Source: Neodontobutis hainanensis
Taxonomy: Eukaryota > Chordata > Actinopteri > Gobiiformes > Odontobutidae
Assembly (NCBI GenBank): GCA_024349245.1
Contig: JALDNG010000004.1
Location: 3,148,001 to 3,212,000 of the forward strand
Direction: 5' to 3'
Length of the DNA stretch: 64,000 bases
Part shown: positions 45,648-57,912 of the stretch, one piece after another
How the letters are laid out: the number at the start of each line of letters is the position of its first letter
How positions within the stretch are numbered: position 1 is the first letter of the stretch
Made by a program: the position numbers and the translations under genes
The notes under the pieces: generated by a model
What the model was told of the DNA's origin: nothing
Seen by the model: only the letters and a program-made list of their open reading frames with translations
The model's database searches: none

Positions 45648-48421
45648 TTTTCTGCAGCAGGTTTCGTGCACTTCACGTCAAGATTTAATACCTGATAATT
45701 CACCTATTGACTTTATTGCTGATGATTTCTATTTTGTTTACATCCATATGGAGGCCATACTTAGCAGAAACCGTATTTCTAGTGTGCAAAACTATCTGCA
45801 ACAATATTAAGCCACCAATGAGTCACAACTGTTTTCTTTTTTTTTTTTTTTTTTAGATAAAGCTTTTGTTGCTTAAGTTTTTTGCAATAACCTTGTAAAG
45901 ACAGATTAATCGGGATAAAATTGCAGCTAATGACACAAAAAATGCTAAAGACACCACAAACCTGCTGCTAATTTGGTGGAGATCACAGAGTCATCTGCCA
46001 GGTGATTAGTTAATCTTAACCTGGACCAAGCATGTAGCTGCCTGTGCGGTCTTTACAGCCCAGCGATAATAAACAGTGAAGAGAGGAGGTAGATTTACAC
46101 ATATGAGCAGCACAGGCCTGTCTCAGCTCTGAAGATACCGCGAGTGTGATCACAGCAGTAGGTTCAGGTTGGCCGCGCACCAGGACGAGCATGGTTTGTA
46201 AACAAAAACAGAAACTGAAAAAAAAAACATGTTTACAGTTATGGTGTTATTTTATACCGATATAGCAGCCAGCTGGGCTTTGAGATAAACACAGATGAAA
46301 TCAAAACCATAAGTTGGAAAAGAATACTGTAGAAAAACTTCAGTAAATAAAAGCTTTTGTACTCTTTGTGCAAGACTAGAACTGTTAAGTCATCATTCAG
46401 TCCAACATAATACCCTCAATAAATGATAACGTTCCTGGCACAAAATAGATGACATATTTTAAGTCCTCCAGTGATTTTTGAGATTTTCGAAGCAGGCTGG
46501 AAAGGACAAGACCAGACTCGCAAAGTTTTGGTTTTGGCACTAACAACACATTCGATGGATTTATGCGAACCAATGGTTATGGAAATGAAACAGTAGTTGT
46601 ATGGTTTGGTTTATAGAAAGATTATTAATCTGAAGCACCAGATGGGATTCTGCACAGACCAATCTGGGAAAGCAACCAGAGAAAACATTTGGAAAAAAAT
46701 AGGCACTTTTAGATGAATATTTGGAAGGTGTGCACCTGCCAGTGACCACCTATTAAAAGGTTTTATCCAAATAAATGTCAGATTTACAGTTACTCTTGTC
46801 ACCTAAAACACACCCTCAATGCTAGTGGCTCTGGCGTCAGTATGTGCTATCCCTGCTGAACCACAGAGGCGTCATGATTTTGATTAACCAGTGCAACGCT
46901 CGCCTGAACATAACCATAAAAGTCATTTTAGATTCATATAAAGCCAAAGTGTTCTTCTATACAATAAACATTTTGCAAAATGGAACATATTTGCATAAGA
47001 TTGCAGATGGAGGAGTTATTAGTTATTGCTAGATTTATGACAATGTGGCTCACAATTAAACATATTACAATAGTAATGACCAGTTTTTCTGTATATCTGA
47101 AAGCTATACCAATTTGAAAAATGTACAAAAAGGACAGAAGATCAGCACATTGCCAGTACATGCCCTTGAAATTCTCATGTGACTTGATGTATCTGCAGGA
47201 GTATATAATAGGCGTATTAATATGATTGATGCATTGGTTTAGTCTGGCCTTCTCTTTTGCCAATGTCCTGCATAAATTTACCCAGTTTCATATAAATTAC
47301 AATACTGGCGAGACACGAGAGAAAACTGTCAATTTACTGTTTGGCCGACTCGACCAAAAAACAGTAATTCCATTTCATTTTCATTTCCTACATAAAACCA
47401 AGACCGTTATATTGAAATGTATCCTTTCCATTAAGCTTGGATGGAAAGCCAATTAAATCAGAGAACCAGAGCCCACAGAGAGGCGCTGGCATGTCGAGAG
47501 GCCACCGGTCAAACAGGAAGAGCCAAGGTAAGAGAACAGCACTGGCCCGGTATCTTGAGCGGCACACTCAGTCTTCTGGGCCCAGTGAGCAGCCATCTGT
47601 CCCAGGGCTGAGGAGACCAGGCCAGGAGACGAGCTCCCCTGACAGCATGTTACCGCCATATGCCGCTGGAGCTTGTACACACACCGCAGGGATGGCTGAA
47701 AATGGTACCGGACGCAGTGGTGGGGTCTGCACCAAACTGAGCTGACACTATCCGGCCAGTAAGGCATCCGAAAAAAACACCAGACGAGAAGATTGCTACA
47801 CAGGGGAAAGTAACACATGCATAGTTGTTTTTGACTTCGTTTTTAAGCGAAAGGCTTGTTTTAAAAGCTTTTCAAACACTCCATTATTGACATACATCAT
47901 AGAAACATAACTTGATGGGATAGTTTTTGATTCAGTAGTGCCATATTTATGATTTCCACATGCGCTGATCCCCTTTTGTGCAACCCATGAAAAGCGGCCG
48001 CCATCTTTACAAGTAGAGACATTTAAGATGGCAAGAAAGAACATCTCTTCTAAAACTAAAAACCATCAAAGTGATTTTGTGAGTATATGTTTTTGGGCTA
48101 AAGGTTCCGTAGGGTGGCTTTAATATTCATGTACTACCCTATATCCACCACATTCAAAAATCAGCTGCTAGTTCTGTAGTCCCTTTACTTTTCTACAGGC
48201 TGGAAAGTTACAATAGTACCACATCGTTTTCAATCTTATTTTTTCTCAATATACATTTAAAGATGGTAACATTGGATTGAGTGTAAATACAACATGGAAG
48301 GTTGGAAGGTCAAAGTGAAACAGTCCAATAATTACAAAATGCAGTTGCAAAACTAAAGAAACTTGGAAGCTTCCAATACATTCCCATCAATGCACTATCC
48401 ACTGTCAACTCATCACAAACA
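45648..48421. other. 2.8-kb non-coding stretch downstream of the LINE
   Basis: A run of T lies at about 45838-45855. The part at 47460-47770 is clearly GC-richer than its neighbours and includes ccaaggtaagag, which looks like a splice donor, but no exon reading is convincing. Confidence 0.45.
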
Positions 48422-49295
48422 CACAAACCCGATTACAAAAAAGTTGTGAATAAAAAAGGAATGCAATAATTTATAAATCTCATAAACTTATATTTTATTC
48501 ACAATTTAATATAAAAAAAACATGTCTTTCTCATTTCCTGAGAAATACACATCAAAATTTGAAGTGGGACGCCATGTCATCCGGTCATAAGAGGACAAGG
48601 ACAACCCAAACCATTATGAGCGCTCAGTTCAGAAGCCTGCATCTCTGAGGGTATGGGGGTTGCATGAGTGCTTGTGGCACGGGCAGAACACGTCTGGAAA
48701 AGCACCATCAAAGCTGAAAGGTATATCCTAGTTCTAGAACAACATATGCTCCCTTCTAGACGTCATCTCTTTCAGGGAAGACCTTGCATTTTTCATCGTG
48801 ACATTGCCAGACCACATCCTGCATCAGTTACAACATCATGGCTGCGTAGAAGAAGAATCCGGTTCTGAAATGTCCAGATCTTTCACCCACAGAAAACATT
48901 TGGTGCATCATAAAGACGAAGATGCGACAAAGAAGACCTAAGACAGTTAAGCAACTAGAAGCCTGTATTCGACAAGAATGGGACAACATTCCTATTCCTA
49001 AACTTGAGCAGCTTGTCTCCTCGGTCCCCAGACGTTTGCAGACTGTAAAAAGAAGAGGGGATGCCACGCAGTGGTAAACGTGGCCCTGTCTTAACTGTTT
49101 TGAGGTGTGTTGCTGCCATGAAATTTAAAATCAACTTATTTTTAAAATGATACATTTGCTCAGTTTAAACATTTTGATATGTCATCTATGTTGTATTCTG
49201 AATAAAATATTGAAATTTGAAACTTCCACATCATTGCATTCTGTTTTTATTCACAATGTGTACAACTGTCCCAACTTTTTTGGAGTCGGGTTTGT
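48422..49295 (+). mobile_element. Internally deleted Tc1/mariner-like transposon with both terminal inverted repeats
   Basis: The left end, cacaaacccgattacaaaaa then agttg, is the inverse of the right end, caactttttt then ggagtcgggtttgta (49272-49295). These are the terminal repeats of a very common fish Tc1-like family. Between them lies the 3' half of the transposase, ending at the TAA at 49075-49077. At 874 bp it is shorter than intact Tc1-like elements (usually about 1.3-1.7 kb). The missing part is the N-terminal DNA-binding half and the first catalytic Asp region; the join lies near 48560, between a caaaatttgaagt stretch and gggacgccatgtcatccgg. TA follows the right end. Confidence 0.88.
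48610..49077 (+). pseudogene. C-terminal transposase remnant of the Tc1/mariner-like element
   Basis: One frame (about 48668-48868) reads HMLPSRRHLFQGRPCIFHRD then IARPHPASVTTSWLRRRRIR, with the second catalytic Asp at 48800-48802. After a frame change the next piece reads PDLSPTENIWCIIK with the catalytic Glu at 48892-48894. It then continues RRPKTVKQLEACIRQEWDNI and ends RRGDATQW at a TAA. This is the catalytic C-terminal half of a DDE transposase. The second Asp and the Glu are kept, but the first Asp and the DNA-binding domain are missing and a frameshift sits near 48860, so no active protein is expected. Confidence 0.85.
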
Positions 49296-51459
49296 ATAAT
49301 AAAATAAAGTATATGGTTGAGGTGTCAGCAAACCAGCATCAATCAACACAATGTCCAACTGTCGCAGAGCCCAGATGTGTCCTGACGAGAGCGAACATCA
49401 CAGATTCACAAAGCAATGACTGACAGGCAGTGGGGATGAACATATGCTCATGAACCAGGTAGATGTGTCCGTTTGATCGGAGGCAGACAAAGACAAAGAC
49501 AGGAGGGCACAGTGCAGACAGAGGGGAAGAACTCTGCGGCGTAAAACAGGAAGAGGCACCGAGAGACACGGGGACAGATGGACAGGCAGACAGCGAGACG
49601 AGACGCGGGGATTTGGAGGCAGGTAGACGCGTAGGCAGTGCCAGGTGAGCAGGATGTCTCACAATCAGCTCACGTCACCCTCTGTGTGAGACAGGAAGAC
49701 TGCCATTTCCGCTTCCTGGAGCCGAGCCACCACTGACGTACAAACCTCTCACACATGATGACTAGGGCTTCTGTCTCTAATGTACTTTAGTGACTTATCA
49801 ACACACACTAACTGCAGTAAATATGGTTTACACAGAGCTGGTGTGAAAAAAGTGATATGAAACTAAATAATATTAAAGTTCAGGCACATTATCATCAAAG
49901 TCAATACCGTTTCTATATTTTCTCTAGGGAGTATATTTGGATATAACTCTACACATTTCCATGTTTTAAGTCATACCTTTTTGAGGTTTTAGGTTATGCA
50001 TTGCTTTTATAGTTTTGTATTGTATTTTTGTGCTTCATTGATATTTTGATTATTGTACTGCACTTTTGCAACGCCACTGTTTTTGGCATCTCTCTTCTCT
50101 ATTGTACATTATTTAATGAGAAAAAAAGTAACCAATCTATAAAACAAAAACTTTCCAAAAAATTCTTGACATGCTCTACAACAAACCCTTCAAAAAATAA
50201 AACCTTTTACACAATTTGTCTGTAGACCATTATAGTTAAGTAATACAACAAGAACTCAAGGATTTACAGAGAATAAATCATAAATCAGAATATATCATTT
50301 AATTACACCTTCACTGTGCACGGGCAGGTTTAATATAGATGTGATGAAGGTGAGGGAAATATGTCATTTCATTTTTTGGTTTAAACAAGGACACAACAAA
50401 CCAGTCCAACACTATACACAGACTTTAAATATGCATGTTGCTTGCATCAACACACACACTGCTTCACACGAGGTCGACACGAACCAGTGACCAGAAGTCT
50501 GTATTTTACACCAGCCTCCTCTGACGCTAGCCTTTACATGACAGTCGTGTTTTTAATGCTGATTATCACTTGAAAATCTGAGCCATGCAAAAATCACCTA
50601 ATGATCTTTTTCTCCTCCTCTTACCTTGTGGCAGAAACTACTGCTGCGAATACCATAAATTTTTGATAAATACTGTAGCAGTGCTTTAATAAATCTGAAA
50701 TCTCTAAATTATAAATGGACCTTCTACGTTTAACTGGAGTTTCTACCTGACTCCCTTTCTAACTACCCTCACTTTGACTCATTTATTCTCAATGCAGCAC
50801 AAGTATTACACATTGTTCAATAAGTAACCAGCTGCTAAACCTATGAACGGCCATAATGGGTAACAAAGGCCTTGCCCAAACAGATATTTTACTGAGGAAT
50901 ACCTAAAATAACTTTGAACCTAGAAAAAAATGAAAGACTATTACGAATATTTGAAGTCTTTAAACCCATCGGACGATTAGTTGCGAAGAAGATTTCAATA
51001 CAGTTGTCCTTTTTTGAAACTTCATAACATATATTAGTTGCCATAAATTCTTAGACGCCAAGATATGTGAGCATATTTAGTCGCAGTTCTCATACAGTAT
51101 TTAAAGGCTTACAGAGATGTATTGTACATTTTTAATGCCTATATCTTGTAGTGAGTAATACTTATTGTCTTTAAGGAAACTGTGATGAAGTCTTTTATTT
51201 GTCTCATATTTATATTTATATATGCAGCTGATTATCCATTGTCAAAGTGAAGTGGGTAACATTGATTATCCAGTTATCATGTCTTCTGTTTCTATGGCAA
51301 CAATACAGAAATAAACCCAGAAGCTGAAAACCTTTATGGCGTATGTGTCAAAGAAGGTCATGTCTATTACACAGAACCATTTGGGAGGGCTTCCATAGAA
51401 AGAGTTTATAATAAGAGTACTTTAGATAAATACCTGGAGGTGGATTCATCATCTAAGTA
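49296..51459. other. 2.2-kb non-coding stretch
   Basis: A G/A-rich tract at 49470-49640 (gacagatggacaggcagaca) is simple-sequence-like. The rest is AT-rich and unrecognised. Confidence 0.5.
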
Positions 51460-51667
51460 ACTCCAATTTTATCCAATCAGAGCAACACTATGTTTTTTTG
51501 CATTAGTAACAGTAATTAAACTGTTACTGCTGCCACATCATTGGCCGACCCACCAGTACAAAAATCCATCTTGTACTGCTCTGAGCAGTACAAGATGGAT
51601 TTTTGTAAGTTTGTAGATTTACAAATCTAGCCATAATCCAGCTGCTGTGCCAGTGGTCTCTGTTAAT
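51460..51667 (-). repeat. Dispersed repeat family X, copy B (reverse), containing a perfect palindrome
   Basis: Read on the minus strand, this runs parallel to copy A: gcacagcagctgga, a segment gatttgtaaatctacaaact as in copy C, aaatccatcttgtactgct, ccaatgatgtggcagca, and ctctgattggataaaa. Between the aaatccatcttg block and the ccaatgatgtgg block, the first has been copied in inverse orientation, making the palindrome at 51557-51607. Confidence 0.75.
51557..51607. repeat. Perfect 51-base palindrome (25-bp arms, 1-base centre)
   Basis: The arm 51557-51581 (tacaaaaatccatcttgtac then tgctc) is followed by a single T at 51582 and its exact reverse complement at 51583-51607. Every base pairs across 25 positions. 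The arms belong to dispersed repeat family X, where other copies have this segment only once. Confidence 0.97.
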
Positions 51668-52886
51668 ATAATTATTCAAGATTCTGCTCTAATAACGCAC
51701 ACAAGACTTGATGTATGTATTGTTGGTTTACACTGGCATCACCCTAAATCATGGTATGACAGTATTATACTTTGTTATTAATATTGATTGCATCAGAATT
51801 TCTTACAAATGTCCTAAATGTCATACATTCGTCATATTCATAGTCATTTATTGGGTTGTACGGCTTTGAGATCAGTCGTCTTAGATTGTGTTACACTGTC
51901 AACACCATTTTAGCTACAACAAAAAATTTGCTACAACTAAGTAATACCTTGTTGTCAGCTGTAAAATACCCACTGCTTCATTTCACACAAGCCTCATATG
52001 AACAAGAGCTTTTTTATGCTATTACCCTTAAAAACACAATATCTATACTTCCTTAACAAAAAAAAAAAATACAAATAGTCCAGACGAGCCAAAGAGAAAC
52101 TATTCCACTGTCAGCAGAACCAAATCTCACTCAAAAAACATTAATAACTCTAAACTAATTTTCTATCAGCTGTTACAATTTAATGTTTAATGTTGATTTA
52201 CATATTAATACTTGAGGCAGAAATCCAGCAAGAAACAAACAGTCCAAAGTCCAAAAACAAAGACAGAGAGTCAGATGGCGTGCGTGAGATATTTCCAGAG
52301 CAAGTCGTGTGTGCAGGCTTTTATAGTCCCTGGGATTTTATACTGCACACGCCGCTGAAGAGCACACACCCCCCTGGTGGCACTAAGCTCATTCCAGCCT
52401 CTCTGACAGATTCATGGCATTTCCATCACCTCATGTGTCTGAATGAGCGAGTGTGTGCGCGCTGTTTGACTCAACGCCCCAGAAAGTACTGTCACAGTTG
52501 GCCAGGTGCCAGCTCCTGAACAGTTGGCAAGACAAGACTGCAGTGCTCTGCGAAAAAAGCGGTGGCATCTCTCAAACTCACACAATGCAGAGGTGGTCAG
52601 GGCCTTGTTAAAAAATGCTTCACTGGGACTGGAGTAGGTCTGTGCCATTAATTTCAAGTCTGGGATACAGCAAAGTGACTCGGTGACTTCAGCTAACTTC
52701 TATACACTATATATACTGTAGAAATGCATTACTTTTGAGAGGTATACTTACTGACTTAGGTCCTAGGTAGTAGCTTGGCATAATTGAAAAACTTGAATCA
52801 TAGTTACAGTACATTCAAGCTCAGGTAATACAAGACGGATGACATTAGTTTTATTTGACATTATTATTTTACATTAGCATATAATT
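51668..52886. other. Non-coding stretch before the nested transposons
   Basis: The 109-codon frame at 52190-52519 and the 81-codon minus-strand frame opposite it show no known domain. Confidence 0.5.
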
Positions 52887-53229
52887 AGGCCTGTCACAGT
52901 AACTACTTTTTGTTGTGCAATATTTTGCAACAGAATTAACTGCGATAAACAATATTATTGCGATATGGAAAACTATTTGCTGTGTTTCTTTTGGGCAAAG
53001 GTCACATGACCTGTTATGGGGGGACTGGAAGGGAGAGGTAAAAGTAATAATAGTTCACTACATAGTCGACAATTTTTAATGCAGAGACTAAATGCATTCA
53101 CAATATATTTGAATGTCCCTTTTGTCAGAATAAAAGAGTAATTAAATTCAATATTTTTACTTTTATATTTGGTCACATTGTTTTTTGGACATTGTGAATG
53201 CCCGTCACATACAGTAACAGGATGTTATT

Positions 53230-53237
53230 GTGATACA
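53230..53237 (+). repeat. Left 8-bp target-site duplication of the hAT-type element
   Basis: GTGATACA occurs here and again at 53515-53522, exactly bounding the nested element. Joining the two flanks restores a continuous outer element. Confidence 0.8.
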
Positions 53238-53514
53238 CAGGAGCGCAACTATCCAGTGCCAGAGGGGCATGCAGCAACAATTTTGCCGCCCCCGCCAGGC
53301 ACGCCAACTCGCAATATTCCATTATTATCCAAAATTCTATTTATGGAATCTTATGAGGGCGCCTACTGTGTTGAGGAAATACAAAAAATATTTACAAATG
53401 CACAACAGCAGCTTACCTACATATAGAAAATAAAAAAAAAAAAAAATTGCTTTGCCTTAAGGTGCTGCGCCCCTATGCGCCGCATATTGTGCATATTCAC
53501 CTTTTGCACCACTG
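53238..53514. mobile_element. 277-bp hAT-type non-autonomous element with 8-bp target duplication
   Basis: The element starts caggagcgcaactatccagt and ends cttttgcaccactg. The reverse of the end is cagtggtgcaaaag, so the termini match imperfectly (CAG..G.GCAA). It is flanked on both sides by GTGATACA (53230-53237 and 53515-53522). An 8-bp duplication plus CAG-type short inverted ends is the signature of hAT elements. The left part (agtgccagaggggca, ttttgccgcccccgcc) is recognisable from fish hAT-like elements. There is no transposase, so it depended on a helper. Confidence 0.8.
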
Positions 53515-53522
53515 GTGATACA
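53515..53522 (+). repeat. Right 8-bp target-site duplication of the hAT-type element
   Basis: Exact copy of 53230-53237, immediately after the CACTG end of the nested element. Confidence 0.8.
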
Positions 53523-53545
53523 CGCAATATATTGTGCAGCCCTGT

Positions 53546-55197
53546 AGCAGTACTTTGACATGGGATTTTCACTCCTCTTTTTTTATTGGCTAAAAATGAG
53601 TATATTACAGATGGACTCCTCTGAAAGACTGTAGTTAACTACTGCTTTATTAAAAAAGGGACATTAGTGCCTAACACAGGTGGGTGGTCCCACACAATAA
53701 GGTTTATTAAAATGATGGTTTAGACTGATTAGATTAAGTTTAGGGTCTCATGAATAATGCTGATTTAATTCCATCTAACACCATCATCACTTAATAAAAG
53801 CTAAAAAAAAAAAAATGATTGCATCAAGATTTATTTTGATGTTTGTTCAGAGGAAAGGGCCAAAAGGTTTATAATTTGTTTTCACATTTGTTTCTCATTG
53901 AAGTGAACTCTAGGCACGTAATGTGAAAAATGTTCATGTTAGCTCGCTCATGCTAAATCCACAGTGAATTATGCATCAATGATGGCCTATCCTTATGATT
54001 TTATATGACCGTGCCACTAACATCCGGGTTCTGTTTGATTAATAATATCAAAGACAGTTATTCTACTGTATATTATTGTCTTTAAGAGTTGAGACAGAAC
54101 CTTGGCTAAAGAAGTATAGCACTTACTTCAATAACTGTTCTGCCGGCTTAAAAGAACAATCAAGCCAACTACTCAAAAGACTGTCTCCAAAAGTAATTCT
54201 CGTCCAATTTACTGTCATACCGACTTCAGAGGCCTGCTCCCTGCACGACCCACCTGCCACCGCCGAGTTAAGAATGTAAACACACCCCGACTCTTTTGAT
54301 AGAGCAAGAAGGGGAAGAAGAGAAGAAGAAGATATACAAAGTAAGAAGAAAGGCAGCGGGTTAAAGCTTTTCTCGGGTTTTACTAATGCGACCGGTAATT
54401 AAAGCTGTGAGTTCAGAGCTGAGGGGAGGCTTCTTAAAAGTCCAGTCAGTCTCTGGAAACCCGAGGCTACTTTAAACCAATAAACAAAACAAAAAGCAAA
54501 CCAAACTAACCTCTATAGCAGCTGCAGTAGCCAGTAGTAATGGGCTGAAATAGATAAAAAAAAAAAAAAAAAGTTTTAACAACATACTTTACATGGAAGT
54601 ATTTGGTAAAAGTGAATTCAGAAAGCCTTTGTATTTGCCGAACAATAAAACTTCTAGTGTCCATGTTTGCATATGACACTAAAGCCTTTACAAAGATATC
54701 TGCCTGGACATTTAGAGAATGTTTACATCTTTGTAAGCCACAGACTCTCAGTTTTAGTTCAACTCCAAATCTAAAGAGTTATTCAGACTAAAATTCCTTT
54801 CAGAAATAAAATTCTAATTTTGGATTATGTAGGCATCATCTCTTTTTGTGTAACTACAAATGATAGCTGTGCACCTGTTGATATAACTGAATTCTTTCAG
54901 TTTTGCTCTCTTTTTCCATTCAAGTGATTCTGACTAGTTCTAGTAGTTCTAAAAAGTACAAAAAGTTTTCACAATGGGTAGGTCTAACTCTTGCAGCCAA
55001 TCCACCATTTGTAAGTTTGTAATGTAAGTTGTAGACTCACCTGTTGACGTGTCATATTATCTGGAAGTGCGCTGTTTCCAATGTTGTTTTTAAGCTTCTC
55101 CAGTTAAGCCAGTCACATTTTCATCCCTGCATGAAAAGAAAGAGAAACTCATTAAAAAGCTTGAAAAATATGCTGACAATTTAAGTATTTATAGTCA
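53546..55197. other. Non-coding stretch
   Basis: A purine-rich tract lies at 54303-54350 and an A-run at about 54555-54571. No gene is recognised. Confidence 0.5.
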
Positions 55198-55385
55198 CTA
55201 GCAATGGTTAGCACTGTCGCCTGAAGGCAAGGTCCAGGGTTCGACCCCCGGGCCGGACAAGGTTTGCATGTCCTCCCTGTGCTCGGGTGGGTTTCTTCCG
55301 GTTACTCCAGTTTCAAAACATGCTGGGCGCCCCCTGGTGGTGGCTGCCGACAGTGAATTATTAAAGTTATAATAATAAAATAGAT
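55198..55385 (+). mobile_element. tRNA-derived SINE, related to the copy at 63.45 kb
   Basis: The head is atggttagcactgtcgcctg with a B box in ggttcgacccc (55238-55248). The body has tttgcatgtcctccctgtgc, tcgggtgggtttcttccggt, and the closing catgctgggcgccccctggt. The A box is partly lost. The end is AT-rich (attaaagttataataataaa). The same body and closing blocks occur at 63483-63623. Confidence 0.75.
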
Positions 55386-56185
55386 CATAAGACAATGAAC
55401 ATTTTGGACAAAGTCTTTGCTTGCTTGGTTTATCAGTATGTGTTAGGCAATGGCTTCTAATGAGGTGTGGAAAAAAATGTATTAATCTAAGAAGACATTA
55501 TGTTAAAATATCAGGTCCTCTTAAAAGGTACCACAAAATCAAAAAAGTTGGTTCACTTTGATTCAAGATGCAAACTTGCACTTTCTGAATAAAAAAGTCC
55601 TGAGGGCAACATGACGTTAGCCGTTCATCTGCATTTATGTGGCATCAGCAAATGAGGAGTCAGCAAGTTCTCTCTTGTCTAAGAAGTTAAAAATGCTAAA
55701 TTAATATTTAAACGGAAAAGTTGCTGTAAAGAAAAGATTAGTATGATTGGACAATTTCTGGCCACAGTTGTAACACATTCATGGATTATGATTTTTAAGA
55801 AGGAAGTGTATAAGCCATAATATTTTTTCTTCTATTGGGCATTTTACACATTAACACGTGATTTTGTTGTGGCTACATTTGATCTGGACTTTCCTTGGCG
55901 TGCTGAATCATGAAATGAAAAGCTAGTAAAACGTTTGTCTTCCTGTAAGTTGTGCCAAAACGGTTTATGTTTGTTCTTTCCTTGTAGCATTTAATCAACA
56001 CATGTTCACTTTTGCCACACTTACAAATCCACTCCGAGAAAAGATTGTAATATTTTTTGATTGAAATCCAGACCATCTTTTTGGTGGAGTAAAGAAACCT
56101 AACTTCCTGCTTTTGATCAAAATTCTGACTAGGTCTTATTAAGTTCCAGACAAAAAGTCAAATTTCAAATTGTCCTTCTTTTGGT
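55386..56185. other. Non-coding stretch
   Basis: Nothing recognised. Confidence 0.5.
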
Positions 56186-56310
56186 TTAAAGTTGCAGTGT
56201 GTAGCCTTTTGGAGGCATTTGTTAGTGACATAGCCGATTGCAAGTGCACACTTTACTTTTCCTCTCCAGGCTGAGCAGCTACGGTAACCCAGCAGGGACA
56301 CTATCTAAAG
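56186..56310 (+). repeat. Short dispersed repeat fragment (aaagttgcagtgtgtag type)
   Basis: It begins tttaaagttgcagtgtgtag ccttttggaggcattt and is related to the block at 11160-11230. There is no open frame. The class is not resolved. Confidence 0.35.
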
Positions 56311-57773
56311 TATATGAACAACTCTCACAGTAATGGGTCAGAAGATGAGATTTGTTCATTTGATTCAACTGTTAACAACAGAACTTTACAGAATTCACCT
56401 TCTTAAAACCTTAAAACTAATAGACGAGGTGGAGATCATTAACAAAGTCCAATTTCCTGTATAATTTCTCACTTGTCTGTAAGTTGACTTATTACCTTTA
56501 TTAGGTACAATTTAAAATTGATTAAAAAGCTAGGTTTGCCCATTTTACAACATTCATTAGCTAATAATATTTTAATGTGGCCCGTGTATCCACTTCAAAC
56601 TGAAAGCAGCTCAGTCCTTATCTGCGGCACACTCTCTTAACGTTTGACGCCTATGAGCCAAATTTAATCATCCCAGTCTCGCCCTGGGACCCGGGCTCAT
56701 TAAAATGGACGGGTAAACTTGTCATGTCACTGAAATCAGGTCACGCCTTCACTCCCCGGTTTAAGAAAGCTTCATGTTAGGCCGAAGTCAGGAGGGGCCT
56801 CTGTTTCAATTCCCCTCGAGTTCAGCTGGAGTTCACAGCACCTTCTGATTTTTTAAGTTGTAGCCTATGGCCGGCGCTGCACAGTCACAGTCTGCATCAA
56901 TAATTCAACAACCACAGTCTGCTAACATCTCAGCCTTTAGCGAGAGGTCTGCCCGACACGCTGCACTAACAAAGACGGGCTCGAGACGTCTCCGAGTGGA
57001 ACCGCCGAGACAAGATGTGCACAAATACATATGAACGCACGCTGCTCGGTATAATGCCCAGCTGTACGCTCTCAGAGAATTGGATAGGTGTGTAGTAGAC
57101 ACACACAATCATTAGTGTGAGTTAGACCTGTTAACAGGCTCTCTATCTGTCTATTGAATTACCACACAAGCAGCACTCAGCACAGTATAAGACTGAAGAC
57201 GTCCACCTGACAACACAGACGGGAGATAAAGCAAAGGATATTTCAGCACAAGATACAATATTCATAAATATATAATTTCATGTAATGCATAAGGCATAAT
57301 ATACAAGATTTTCACGCAATAGATGTCCCTCTTTTTACAGTGGCTCTATATCTGCAAACCTACAGTCCTCTTTTCTTTACATGTGAAGCAGGTGTTTTAG
57401 TGTAGCTTTCAGCCAATCACAGCTCACAGAAGAAAAGGGTTTCTAACTATGTTTATGACAGGAGGCTAAAGCTTATTCAAAAGCAAGACAAGGCAAGGTT
57501 ACCCTTCTCCCATGCCGCATTGTAAAAGGGAAGATGGAGCAGGTGAGCAGGTTGGTTTACAACATTTTCCAAGAAATACTGTCTTTAGAAAAACAATTCT
57601 TTGGAATATAATCATAGGAAGCTTGCATACAACTTATCGAGAACTTGCCTTAAACTAAAAGCTGTAGTCTAGACTATTACGCTGTCTAAAATGATTTATC
57701 GTCTTAACTTTATTGTTGGTTCTTACCTAAAACAAACTGTAAGCACCCAAGCCAATCCAATATCAAGAAGTAG
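56311..57773. other. Non-coding stretch, one enhancer-like part
   Basis: The part at 56580-56850 is complex and GC-balanced (tttaatcatcccagtctcgc, gtcacgccttcactccccgg) and could be conserved non-coding DNA. The rest is AT-rich and unrecognised. Confidence 0.4.
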
Positions 57774-57912
57774 TCTTGCGCTGCAGCTGGATTCTTGAGA
57801 GATTTGTGAGTTTACAAACTGATGAAAATACATCTTAAACGGCTCCAAGTAAAGCAAACCCTGGTCTTACCGACTCGTCAGGTCTGAGCGTGTTTAAGGT
57901 TTGAAGATGTAG
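57774..57912 (+). repeat. Dispersed repeat family X, copy C
   Basis: It begins cttgcgctgcagctgga as in copy A. It continues with gatttgtgagtttacaaact (matching copy B), aaatacatcttaaacggct, and aaccctggtcttaccgactc (matching copy A). It lacks the distal gattggataaa part. Confidence 0.65.

Larger units (their letters stand above)
52887..53545. mobile_element. Non-autonomous DNA transposon with short imperfect terminal inverted repeats, split by a nested element
   Basis: The left end reads aggcctgtcacagtaactac. The right end, read in reverse, begins agggctgcacaatatattg. Both are AT-rich with ttgcgata/gcaatat motifs and are familiar as ends of dispersed fish elements. The internal part around 52930-52975 (gcgataaacaatattattgc) fits the same type. 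Without the nested 277-bp element the outer copy would be about 370 bp. The superfamily is not certain (hAT-like possible). Confidence 0.55.

Noticed and set aside
47437..47818. GC-richer block with 102- and 121-codon frames on opposite strands and a ggtaagag donor-like site
   Set aside because: Neither frame has a recognisable domain and no acceptor/exon structure could be argued; kept only as a note on the stretch.
52190..52519. 109-codon frame
   Set aside because: No similarity recognised, opposite frame equally open, AT-rich start region unlike coding sequence.
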